Source of the DNA: Bacteroidales bacterium
GTDB taxonomy: Bacteria > Bacteroidota > Bacteroidia > Bacteroidales > BM520
DNA length: 24,796 nucleotides
Assembly (NCBI GenBank): GCA_023230285.1
Contig: JALNXP010000007.1
Span: 1 to 24,796, forward strand
Direction of reading: 5' to 3'
Positions 7,682-15,158 of the stretch are shown here, piece by piece. A program made the position numbers and the translations under genes. The number at the start of each line of letters is the position of its first letter. The stretch's first letter is position 1. Under the pieces are notes generated by a model, which saw only the letters and a list, made by a program, of their open reading frames with translations, searched no databases and was not told the origin of the DNA.

Positions 7682-8775
7682 TTACAGTTCTGTACATTTC
7701 TTCCCAAACAGCATGGCGTGGCGGTGAATTGCAATTGGTGTATTTGCTTGATAATGTGTGTTCTAATCCCGAATTTCAGACTTTAGTACTGTGTCCGACT
7801 AATTCCGAACTCAGTAAATATTGTAATATAAACAACATAAGTTGTATCACTTTTAAAAATTGTCTGTCCAGTAGACTGAAAACAGCTTTGTCGCTCGGCA
7901 AAATTTGTAAAGTTGCCGGTGTTTCTCTCATACATGCCCAAGATTCGCATTCTTTAGGTATGGTTGCTGTCGCTAATATGTTGTCAATTAATAAATTACC
8001 TGTGGTCGCTCAACGTAGAGTGGTGTTTAAAATCAAAAATAACTTTTTTTCAAAATATAAGTATAATTCTAAGTTGGTAAAAAAAGTAATTTGCGATTCC
8101 AATAAAGTGAAATACATGGTGCTGCAAATATTGTCGTATCCCGATAAGGCTTGTACTATTTATGCCGGAATAGACGTGGAAAAATTTTTTAATACGCATA
8201 AAAACAATAAATTACACTGCTTACTTAAAGTTGATGATAGCGTTAGATTGGTTGGCAATGTAGCTGCTATTACTCCGGAAAAAGGTTATTTTACTTTCGT
8301 AGATGTCGCTTCTGTCATTACTCAAAAATATGATGATGTTATATTTGTAATTATTGGCGATGGTAAGGATAAAACAGCGATTGAAAAATATATTGCAGAG
8401 AAAAATCTTGTTGGCAAAGTTTTGTTAACAGGCTTTCGTGACGATGTTCATGAGTTGCTGCCGGATTTAGATGTTCTTCTTGTTACTTCTATTGAAGAAG
8501 GATTAGGTATGAATATTTTAGAGGCTTTTGCTGCCAGAACTCCGGTTACGGCAACTAATGCCGGTGGAATACCCGAAATTGTTATTGATGAAAAAACCGG
8601 TTTGCTCGCAAATGTTGGTGATGCTGATAAATTGGCTGAAGATGTAGTTAATTTACTTGAAAATAATACGTTACGTGATGAGATGGTTGCAAATGCCGCC
8701 GAAGTGGTGAAGCAACATTCTAAAAATTTTACTGTTGAGGCTGTTATAAACGTTTATAAGGAGATACTTCAATGA
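7678..8775 (+). CDS. Family 4 (GT-B) glycosyltransferase
   Basis: 365 residues. The N-terminal half has the acceptor-side Rossmann pattern (VLYISSQTAWRGGELQLV), including the glycine-rich loop near the start. The C-terminal half has the donor-binding GT4 features: VGNVAAITPEKGYFTFVDV, VIIGDGKDK, LTGFRDDV, and the E-x7-E motif in SIEEGLGMNILEAFAAR followed by GGIPEIV. It starts within the stop of the upstream gene and its own stop overlaps the next start (ATGA at 8772-8775), so the three transferases are translationally coupled. The likely product is part of lipopolysaccharide or another surface glycan. Donor and acceptor are unknown. Confidence 0.9.
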   Translation: MITVLYISSQTAWRGGELQLVYLLDNVCSNPEFQTLVLCPTNSELSKYCNINNISCITFKNCLSSRLKTALSLGKICKVAGVSLIHAQDSHSLGMVAVANMLSINKLPVVAQRRVVFKIKNNFFSKYKYNSKLVKKVICDSNKVKYMVLQILSYPDKACTIYAGIDVEKFFNTHKNNKLHCLLKVDDSVRLVGNVAAITPEKGYFTFVDVASVITQKYDDVIFVIIGDGKDKTAIEKYIAEKNLVGKVLLTGFRDDVHELLPDLDVLLVTSIEEGLGMNILEAFAARTPVTATNAGGIPEIVIDEKTGLLANVGDADKLAEDVVNLLENNTLRDEMVANAAEVVKQHSKNFTVEAVINVYKEILQ

Positions 8776-9893
8776 TTTTTGTCGCTATTCCTATACTTCG
8801 CGAATATGAAAATGTCGCCGGCTTGCTTGCCGACTTGAGAAGTCAGTCGTATAAGAATTTCAAGACGTTTTTTTGTGTAAACAATCCGGCTTCGTGGCTT
8901 GTTAAAGATTTACATCAAATAGATGTTGAAGATAATGCTAAGACATTGCAAGAACTTTCATTTGTTGATGATTTAGATGTTGTCGTCATAGATAAATCTT
9001 CGTATGGTAATGCTTTTGATGATAAAGTCGCAGGAGTCGGAATGGCGCGTAAGGTGATGATGGACAGAATTTTATCTGAAGCAAATCCGGAAGATTTGAT
9101 AGTTAGTTTAGATGCAGATACACATTTTCTGCCTGATTATTTTGCTTCTGTCGCTGAGAATTTTACTGCTCACAAATCAGCTGTGGGCATGGCTGTTCCG
9201 TATTATCATCTTCTTACTGACAATGAAGTGCAAAATCAATGTATTTTGAGATATGAGGTTTATATGAGACATTATTGTATCAACTTGTTGAAAATTAATA
9301 ATCCGTATTCTTTTACGGCTCTCGGCTCTGCAATGGCTTTTCCTGCTAAATCTTATCTGAAAGTCGGTGGTATGACAGCCCGAACGTCCGGTGAAGATTT
9401 TTATTTTATGCAAAATTTGTGTAAAACTGGTAAGTTGCTGTTATGGAACGACTTACATGTATATCCGCAGGCAAGATATTCCGATAGGGTAGCATTTGGA
9501 ACGGGACCGGCTATGGCAAAAGGTAAAGTCGGCGACTGGAAATCGTATCCGTTTTACGATGAAAAATATTTTCAAGAAGTGAAAAATACATATAACTTGT
9601 TTCCGGCTTTGTTTGTAGAAGACGTTGCAACAGAAATGGACGATTTTTTTGAATATATATTCAAAACTAAAGACTTATGGTCGCCGTTGCGAAAAAATTT
9701 TAAAACTGTTGAACAGTTTGTGCGTGCTTGTACTGTTAAGATAGATGCTTTGCGTATCTTACAATTTCTCAGGTTTCGTCAAAAAGAAACAGATGAAATA
9801 CCTTATGCGAATGAAAATTTATCTTCTTTAAGAGATAAGTTGTTTGAAGAAGAATCTTTACTTAGAAAAAAACATGATTTGTCAATTAAATAA
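8772..9893 (+). CDS. Family 2-like glycosyltransferase, surface glycan
   Basis: 373 residues, third gene of the coupled glycosyltransferase set. The N-terminus IFVAIPILREYENVAGLL and the motif DLIVSLDADTHFLPDY (the DAD metal site) place it with GT-A fold family 2 enzymes. SGEDFYFMQNLCKTG resembles the family's acceptor-side ED motif. The C-terminal roughly 120 residues are charged and helical, with no clear transmembrane segment, so the protein is probably cytosolic or peripheral at the membrane. It is longer and more divergent than its neighbour at 6929. The spacing to miaA is 14 nt. A glycosyltransferase role is well supported, the specific reaction is not. Confidence 0.8.
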   Translation: MIFVAIPILREYENVAGLLADLRSQSYKNFKTFFCVNNPASWLVKDLHQIDVEDNAKTLQELSFVDDLDVVVIDKSSYGNAFDDKVAGVGMARKVMMDRILSEANPEDLIVSLDADTHFLPDYFASVAENFTAHKSAVGMAVPYYHLLTDNEVQNQCILRYEVYMRHYCINLLKINNPYSFTALGSAMAFPAKSYLKVGGMTARTSGEDFYFMQNLCKTGKLLLWNDLHVYPQARYSDRVAFGTGPAMAKGKVGDWKSYPFYDEKYFQEVKNTYNLFPALFVEDVATEMDDFFEYIFKTKDLWSPLRKNFKTVEQFVRACTVKIDALRILQFLRFRQKETDEIPYANENLSSLRDKLFEEESLLRKKHDLSIK

Positions 9894-9907
9894 TAAATTT
9901 TATTGCT

Positions 9908-10825
9908 ATGATTGTAGTCCTTGGACCTACCGCTACCGGTAAAACAAAATTTGCAGCCCGACTTGCTGCTGCTATTAATGCTGAAATTATCAGTGCTGAT
10001 TCTCGACAGGTTTATAAGGATATGACTGTTGGAACAGGTAAGGATTATAAGGATTATTTAGTCGGAGATGTCAACATTCCTTGTCATTTGGTGGATTTGG
10101 CAGAACCCGGATATGAGTATAACGTTTTTGAATTTAAAAGAGATTTTTATCGTGCTTTTAATGAGATTATTTCAAAAAACAAACAGGCTATTTTGTGTGG
10201 TGGTACAGGCTTGTATATAGAAGCTGTGCTGTCTAATTATCGTCTTGATGAGGTTCCGATAAACAAAGATTTGCGCAGCGAACTTGAAAGTTATGATGAT
10301 GAGCAACTTGCGGCAGTCCTTGCTACAATGAAAAAGTTGCATAATCATACGGATACTGATACACGTGAACGTATGTTAAGGGCTATAGAAATTGAAAAAC
10401 ATTTTTGCGAACATAAAGAAGTTGAAGAAGAACAGATAGTGCCTGAAATAATTTTTGGCTTGTCAGGAGATAGAGATTTTGTGAGAGAGAAGATAACGTG
10501 CAGATTGAGAGACCGCCTCGAAAATGAAAATATGATTGGTGAAGTGGAAAAATTGCTTGCGTCCGGCGTGGATTCTGAAAGATTAAAGCGTTATGGACTT
10601 GAATATAAGTATATTACCATGTATATATTGGGAGAGTTGTCTTATGAAAATATGTTTGAGAAATTAAATATAGCTATACATCAATTTTCTAAGCGACAGA
10701 TGACATGGTTTAGGCGGATGGAACGGCACGGCTATAATATCAGATGGATAGATTGTCAGCTTGATGACGACACAAAGTTGCGTGTTGCATTAGAAATGCT
10801 TGGCGAACCGGCTTATCAGAAATGA
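9908..10825 (+). CDS. miaA: tRNA dimethylallyltransferase (tRNA A37 prenylation)
   Basis: 305 residues. Transfers a dimethylallyl group from DMAPP to N6 of A37 in tRNAs reading codons that begin with U. The P-loop GPTATGKT is at residues 6-13, followed by ISADSRQVYKDM and CGGTGLYIEAVL, the usual MiaA landmarks. Near the C-terminus is FSKRQMTWFRRM, also diagnostic. The segment after SADSRQ reads TVGTGKDYKDY where the classical enzyme has GTAKP; I recall this variant as a Bacteroidetes subgroup, so a second, classical MiaA may exist elsewhere in the genome. It follows the glycosyltransferases closely and is probably on the same transcript. Its prenyl donor pathway links loosely with the polyprenyl synthase gene at 15159, but that is not a specific association. 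Confidence 0.92.
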   Translation: MIVVLGPTATGKTKFAARLAAAINAEIISADSRQVYKDMTVGTGKDYKDYLVGDVNIPCHLVDLAEPGYEYNVFEFKRDFYRAFNEIISKNKQAILCGGTGLYIEAVLSNYRLDEVPINKDLRSELESYDDEQLAAVLATMKKLHNHTDTDTRERMLRAIEIEKHFCEHKEVEEEQIVPEIIFGLSGDRDFVREKITCRLRDRLENENMIGEVEKLLASGVDSERLKRYGLEYKYITMYILGELSYENMFEKLNIAIHQFSKRQMTWFRRMERHGYNIRWIDCQLDDDTKLRVALEMLGEPAYQK

Positions 10826-10834
10826 ATAATTTAA

Positions 10835-10858
10835 TGTCTAATTGTTTAATTACAGACA
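10835..10858. terminator. Candidate hairpin between convergent miaA and the TPR gene
   Basis: TGTCTAATT (10835-10843), loop GTTT, then AATT (10848-10851), a two-base bulge AC, and AGACA (10854-10858) form an imperfect stem just after the miaA stop. No strong T tract follows, so termination is uncertain. Confidence 0.3.
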
Positions 10859-10870
10859 AACATAATTTAT

Positions 10871-10896
10871 TCCGAACTCTGAACTCTCCGAACTCT
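10871..10896. repeat. Short tandem microrepeat, GAACTCT x3
   Basis: GAACTCT occurs at 10874-10880, 10881-10887 and 10890-10896. Seen another way, the 10-mer TCCGAACTCT (10871-10880 and 10887-10896) flanks one GAACTC. The stretch is GC-richer than the surrounding gap between the convergent genes. No known repeat family is recognised. Confidence 0.6.
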
Positions 10897-10904
10897 TAAA
10901 AGTT

Positions 10905-11855
10905 TCAGCATAAAAATTCATCATCGTTTTTGTTGTGCTTGTAGCTGCAAACATACATTGCTTCGTTGGCAACCATTATGTTCTTTTCATATTTTTTGTC
11001 TGGATGTTTGATGCTTAGGTTGTGCCAAATGTTATGAGCATTTAAAGCAAAAATATGCCCTTCGGTAAAAGAGCCGATGCTGATGTCTATTATCCCCATT
11101 TTTAGGAAGACAAGTGCAAGAGAGTCAAGGTAATTCTCGTTATCGGGGTTGTTTACGCATAATTCGTAAGTCGTTTTTTGCACTTCCTTGTAAATTGCTA
11201 ACGCCTTTAAAGTTTTTTGCTCATTATTAAATAATTCGGCTAATTGCATGTACGCTTGTATTAAGTTCACTTTTGTCCAATTATTTTTCGGTGTAGGATT
11301 ATTCAGCTCTGAAGATATTTTAATGCGATGTTCTATAATATCTTGTGCTTGCCTGTTTTCGCCCTTGGCTATGTGAATGTCGGCAATAATACCGTAACAT
11401 AGTGAAATACTGTTGATTATGTCGCTGTTGCTCGGTAACGTTTCGCTTAAATCATATAAAATGCCGGTGGCTTTTGTTATGTGATATTCGGCTTTGTTGT
11501 ATTTCTTGTTTTGCAAATATATGTCACCCAAATAAAAATATATTGTGGCTAACATATAATAATTGTAAGGGTGGTTATCATCTTTACATAAATTGATAAT
11601 ATGTGGCTCTATGATATGAATATATTCTAAGAGTTGTTTATTGATACATTTATTATATAATAATTTATATACATCAAAGATTAATAAGCTGAATAAGTCG
11701 TGCTTGTCGCTTGATTCTTTACTTACGAGGATGCCTATCATCTCTTCAATTTCTTCGTGCTGATTTGTATCTGAAATGTTGTCGGCGATAATTTGTCCAA
11801 CTATGTTAATGTCATCTTCAGATAATGATCCTATGTTTTTAAAAAATTCCTCCAT
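10905..11855 (-). CDS. Tetratricopeptide-repeat-like protein of unknown function
   Basis: 316 residues, no signal peptide and no membrane segment, so probably cytosolic. From about residue 100 onward the protein is a run of helix pairs with TPR character: YYMLATIYFYLGDIYLQNKKYNKAEYHI, SISLCYGIIADIHIAKGENRQAQDII, and IQAYMQLAELFNNEQKTLKALAIYKEV. A further pair near LALVFLKMGIIDISIGSFTEGHIF carries the same small-large-aromatic pattern. The first roughly 80 residues are acidic and helical (SEDDINIVGQII). TPR proteins mediate protein-protein contacts; no partner is indicated. The gene stands alone between convergent miaA and the divergent carbamate kinase gene. AAGGAAAAACAC before the ATG could serve as a weak ribosome site. 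Confidence 0.75.
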   Translation of the reverse strand: MEEFFKNIGSLSEDDINIVGQIIADNISDTNQHEEIEEMIGILVSKESSDKHDLFSLLIFDVYKLLYNKCINKQLLEYIHIIEPHIINLCKDDNHPYNYYMLATIYFYLGDIYLQNKKYNKAEYHITKATGILYDLSETLPSNSDIINSISLCYGIIADIHIAKGENRQAQDIIEHRIKISSELNNPTPKNNWTKVNLIQAYMQLAELFNNEQKTLKALAIYKEVQKTTYELCVNNPDNENYLDSLALVFLKMGIIDISIGSFTEGHIFALNAHNIWHNLSIKHPDKKYEKNIMVANEAMYVCSYKHNKNDDEFLC

Positions 11856-11994
11856 GTGTTTTTCCTTTTTCTTATATATCAGTGATACGTGTCGTTTGTC
11901 AATTTATTTGCGGTAAAGTTATTAACAAAGTTGTCAACAATGTGATTATGCTAAAAATAAAAATAATAAAACATAGTATATGATAAAAAAAGGC

Positions 11995-12002
11995 TACCTT
12001 TG
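11995..12002 (+). promoter_or_regulatory. -7 box upstream of carbamate kinase
   Basis: TACCTTTG, followed by C, matches the Bacteroidetes -7 consensus and is identical to the box at 6442. The leader to the ATG is about 45 nt and includes a Shine-Dalgarno-like GAAAGG (12037-12042) 9 nt before the start, unusual for this window. No TTTG -33 box is evident. The rest of the 196-nt gap to the divergent TPR gene (11856-12051) is AT-rich with no other feature I can support. Confidence 0.5.
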
Positions 12003-12051
12003 CAACTTAATTTTTAGAAACCTAATTAAATATTTTGAAAGGTAGTAAACG

Positions 12052-12996
12052 ATGGAAAAATTAGCGGTAGTAGCACTTGGTGGCAATGCACTTTTAAAAA
12101 GTGGACAAAAGGGTACAATTGATGATCAGATAGATAATGCGAGAGTTGCAGCTGAAAATTTAATGAAACTTCAAAAAAGAGATTATAATTTTGTTATCAC
12201 TCATGGTAATGGACCTCAGGTAGGGAACATTTTATTGGCGAATGCTGCAGGAAATCAGGTACATGGTATTCCTGATATGCCTTTAGATGTTGCAGTTGCT
12301 TATTCACAGGGCTTTATAGGATATATAATTGAGCAGCAGCTTCGTAATGTGTTGCGTGAGAATGAAATGTATATGGATATTATTACCATTGTAACTCAGG
12401 TGATTGTTAATAAACAAGACCCTGCGTTTTTAAATCCTACAAAACCGGTTGGACCTTATTATACTAAAGAACAAGCCGATAATTTATCACTTGAGACCGG
12501 TGCTGTATATAAAGAAGATGCTCGCGGCAGAGGTTGGAGAAAGGTTGTTGCCTCTCCACGCCCGCTTATCATCAATAATACTAATGCTATTTCTAAACTT
12601 GCTCGCGCTCATAATATTATTATAGCTGTCGGCGGCGGCGGCATTCCTGTCTATTTTGAAAGACATGACAAACTTACCGGCATAGATGCCGTTATTGACA
12701 AAGACCTTGCTTCTTCTTTGCTCGCTCGTCAAATTAATGCCGATAAATTTTTTATATTAACGGACGTGCCTAAAGTTTGTATTAACTATAATACTCCACA
12801 AGAATTCGCAATAGATAAAATGACTATTAATGAGGCACAACAATATTTTCAAGAAGGACAGTTCGCACCGGGTAGCATGGGACCTAAAATTACAGCTGCT
12901 GTACAGTTCGTGGAAAGTACAGGTAAAGATGCTATCATAACCAGTATTGAACGCCTCGGTATTGATAATGGCGGCACCAGAATAGTGTTCGCATAG
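12052..12996 (+). CDS. arcC: Carbamate kinase
   Basis: 314 residues, the usual length. Interconverts carbamoyl phosphate plus ADP and carbamate plus ATP, normally to harvest ATP from arginine, agmatine, purine or allantoin breakdown. Family marks seen: VVALGGNALL at the N-terminus, FVITHGNGPQVGNILL, IIAVGGGGIPV, IDAVIDKDLASSLLA, FILTDVPKV and a C-terminal FAPGSMGPKI with GTRIVFA. It is not next to arginine deiminase or ornithine carbamoyltransferase genes, and is bracketed by its own promoter (about 11995) and a strong terminator (13019-13048), so it is transcribed alone. Which carbamoyl donor pathway it serves cannot be told from this window. Confidence 0.95.
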   Translation: MEKLAVVALGGNALLKSGQKGTIDDQIDNARVAAENLMKLQKRDYNFVITHGNGPQVGNILLANAAGNQVHGIPDMPLDVAVAYSQGFIGYIIEQQLRNVLRENEMYMDIITIVTQVIVNKQDPAFLNPTKPVGPYYTKEQADNLSLETGAVYKEDARGRGWRKVVASPRPLIINNTNAISKLARAHNIIIAVGGGGIPVYFERHDKLTGIDAVIDKDLASSLLARQINADKFFILTDVPKVCINYNTPQEFAIDKMTINEAQQYFQEGQFAPGSMGPKITAAVQFVESTGKDAIITSIERLGIDNGGTRIVFA

Positions 12997-13018
12997 AAAT
13001 AAATTTATGCTGAAAAAT

Positions 13019-13048
13019 AAGAGGCAGGCTTGTGTAAGTCTGCCTCTT
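13019..13048 (+). terminator. Strong intrinsic terminator after carbamate kinase
   Basis: AAGAGGCAGGCTT (13019-13031), loop GTGT, AAGTCTGCCTCTT (13036-13048): a 13-bp stem with one G-T wobble, followed by TGTCTTTT. It ends the carbamate kinase transcript and separates it from the VWA gene. The rest of the gap to 13151 is AT-rich. Confidence 0.85.
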
Positions 13049-13151
13049 TGTCTTTTGAATTTTTATTGTTAAAAAAAAATTTGTAATTGATAGATTTTGC
13101 TGTTTTTATGCCTCTATATAGACATATTATTAATTTTTAAAGGTACAACAA

Positions 13152-13799
13152 ATGAAAATTCAAATTTACAATCTTTTAATTTTAGACAAAAGCGGATCGA
13201 TGGTTTCAATTAAAGAAGCAACTATTGCTGGATATAACGAAACAGTGCAGACAATTAAAAAAGCTCAACAAGACTATGAAGACAGTCAGGAGCATCTGTT
13301 TTCTTTTATGGCTTTCTGCGGCTGCGAGAAAAATCTTATTTATGATAAAACACCTATAGATATGGTACAAATATTAACGGCTACGACTTATCGTCCTTGT
13401 TGTAACACTCCTCTTTATGATGCTATGGGATTTTGTATTACTAAACTTCGTGCAGATTTGAAAAATAAAAAAGATTATAAAGTTCTTGTTACTGTCATTA
13501 CAGACGGCTACGAAAATGCATCAAAAGAATATAATGCCAATTCTATTGGTAAATTGGTTGAAGAGCTGAAGGGCGAAGGATGGACTTTTACTTATATTGG
13601 TGCTAATCAAGATGTTGAAAAAGTGGCTGCTGAAATTTCTATCAATAATTTTATCAGTTATACTGCTAATGCACAAGGTACACGCACGATGTTTGAACAT
13701 GACAGCAAGTCAAGAGAGCGCTATTTCTCAAGGATCGCCAACAATAATGATGCCGATTTACAAGAGGATTATTTTATAGAAGAGAAAAAAGACAAATAG
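13152..13799 (+). CDS. Von Willebrand factor A domain protein, cytosolic
   Basis: 215 residues, almost entirely one VWA domain, with no signal peptide or membrane anchor. The metal-ion-dependent adhesion site is complete: DKSGS (Asp12, Ser14, Ser16), Thr86 in NTPLYD, and Asp118 in ITDGYEN. The C-terminal tail after about residue 170 is polar (DLQEDYFIEEKKDK). Unusually Cys-rich for a short cytosolic protein: AFCGCEKN, YRPCCNTP and GFC. AAAGG at 13139-13143 sits 8 nt before the ATG, a rare clear ribosome site here. Bacterial VWA proteins often partner with MoxR ATPases or with TerD-type proteins, but none is adjacent. The gene is monocistronic by position, converging on the MFS gene. Function unknown. 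Confidence 0.85.
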   Translation: MKIQIYNLLILDKSGSMVSIKEATIAGYNETVQTIKKAQQDYEDSQEHLFSFMAFCGCEKNLIYDKTPIDMVQILTATTYRPCCNTPLYDAMGFCITKLRADLKNKKDYKVLVTVITDGYENASKEYNANSIGKLVEELKGEGWTFTYIGANQDVEKVAAEISINNFISYTANAQGTRTMFEHDSKSRERYFSRIANNNDADLQEDYFIEEKKDK

Positions 13800-13816
13800 A
13801 GCCTATTTATTAGGCT
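13800..13816. terminator. Bidirectional terminator between convergent genes
   Basis: AGCCTA (13800-13805), loop TTTAT, TAGGCT (13811-13816) lies directly after the VWA stop and overlaps the MFS stop codon. T-rich sequence follows on both sides: TGTAGTGTTTTCTT on the plus strand, and CTATTTGTCTTTTTTC reading the minus strand. The stem is short but well placed. Confidence 0.55.
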
Positions 13817-15138
13817 TGTAGTGTTTTCTTGGCATACGCCATAGTTCTGTATCCGTAAATCAATATTACTATAAAGCAAATTAGCGGTAGAATAAAAGAG
13901 CAGTTTACAGCGGGCATGCCGAGTATTGTTCCCTTGTCTATTACAATTGCTTGCAGTGGTGGCATCACCGAACCGCCTAAGATAGCCATTATTAATCCGG
14001 CAGCACCGAATTTGGCATCTTCTCCAAGTCCTTGTAATGCAATTCCGTAAATAGTAGGAAACATAAGTGACATGCAGGCGGATACGCCAACAAGACAATA
14101 AAGCCCTGTAATATCTTGAAAGCCGATAACTCCGCATATAAGAGCAGCACCGGCGGCAGCTAATACCATCAGCAACTTGCCCGGCAAAAAATATTTTAAA
14201 AGGAAGGTACAGATAAATCTGCTTGCACAAAAGATAGCCATAGCTACAATATTATACTGCTGTGACAGTACTTCGGCGTCTATTTCCGGCATGCCGCGGT
14301 TGACAAAAATTCGGGTGCCATATTGTATGATGAAAGTCCAACACATTATTTGGACACCGACATAAAAAAATTGCGATATCACACCTTCGCGGTATCTTGG
14401 TATCGAAAAAATTCTTTTCAAAGTTCTGCCTAAGTGCATTGAGTGGTCTTGGTCGGCATTGGTCGGCATCTTCGTAAATTTGATGATTAGAAATAAACCT
14501 ATTACGACAAGTCCTACTATTATATAAGGTACAATCAGCACGTTGAGGTCAGCGGTTTTTACTGCTTCGAAGTCGGTAGGGGAGAGTTGTGCGCGTTCAG
14601 CAGTACTCATCGGGGAGAGTCGTGCTTGGATAAACTTCATGGCAACAAACATGCCGAGTAAAGAGCCGATAGGGTTGAATGCCTGCGCAAGATTTAATCG
14701 CCGCGTGGCTGTGGCTTCATCGCCCATAGACAGAATGTAAGGATTGGCACTCGTTTCAAGAAACGACAACCCGCAAGTGAGTATAAAATATGCAAGCAAA
14801 AAGGGATAGTATATGCCTATCTTTGCAGCAGGAATGAACAGTAAAGCACCAACGGCATAAAGTGCCAAGCCGACAAGTATGCCGGCTTTGTAAGAATACT
14901 TTCTTATAAAAAGAGCTGCCGGAAATGCCATGGCAAAATAACCTCCGTAAAATGCTAATTGCACCAAAGCTCCATCAGCAACACTCATCCTGAATATCTT
15001 GGAAAATGCTTTTACCATCGGATTGGTTATGTCGTTGGCAAAACCCCATGCAAAAAATAATATGGTCACTAAAATAAATGGAAGAATAAGATTTGATGGT
15101 ACTATTTTAGAACTGCTCGATTTGGCTAATTGTTTCAT
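13810..15138 (-). CDS. Sugar MFS transporter, FucP-like
   Basis: 442-residue inner-membrane permease with about 12 hydrophobic segments. It matches the L-fucose/proton symporter (FucP) family: FFAWGFANDITNP with Asp36 at the position of FucP Asp46, FYGGYFAMAFPAALFIRKYSYKAGILVG between helices 2 and 3, and LSFLETSANPYI with Glu128 at the position of FucP Glu135. Both carboxylates matter for sugar/proton transport in E. coli FucP, so active symport is likely. Family members in Bacteroidetes take up fucose, glucose/galactose or other hexoses, so the substrate is not assigned. It is the last gene of a minus-strand run, 20 nt after the polyprenyl synthase gene. Confidence 0.9.
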   Translation of the reverse strand: MKQLAKSSSSKIVPSNLILPFILVTILFFAWGFANDITNPMVKAFSKIFRMSVADGALVQLAFYGGYFAMAFPAALFIRKYSYKAGILVGLALYAVGALLFIPAAKIGIYYPFLLAYFILTCGLSFLETSANPYILSMGDEATATRRLNLAQAFNPIGSLLGMFVAMKFIQARLSPMSTAERAQLSPTDFEAVKTADLNVLIVPYIIVGLVVIGLFLIIKFTKMPTNADQDHSMHLGRTLKRIFSIPRYREGVISQFFYVGVQIMCWTFIIQYGTRIFVNRGMPEIDAEVLSQQYNIVAMAIFCASRFICTFLLKYFLPGKLLMVLAAAGAALICGVIGFQDITGLYCLVGVSACMSLMFPTIYGIALQGLGEDAKFGAAGLIMAILGGSVMPPLQAIVIDKGTILGMPAVNCSFILPLICFIVILIYGYRTMAYAKKTLQA

Positions 15139-15158
15139 GACTGTTGCATAAGATGTTG

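Noticed and set aside
13769..14230. 153-residue minus-strand open frame
   Set aside because: Out-of-frame shadow of the sugar MFS transporter; the peptide is rich in Arg, Cys and Tyr and shows no family motif.
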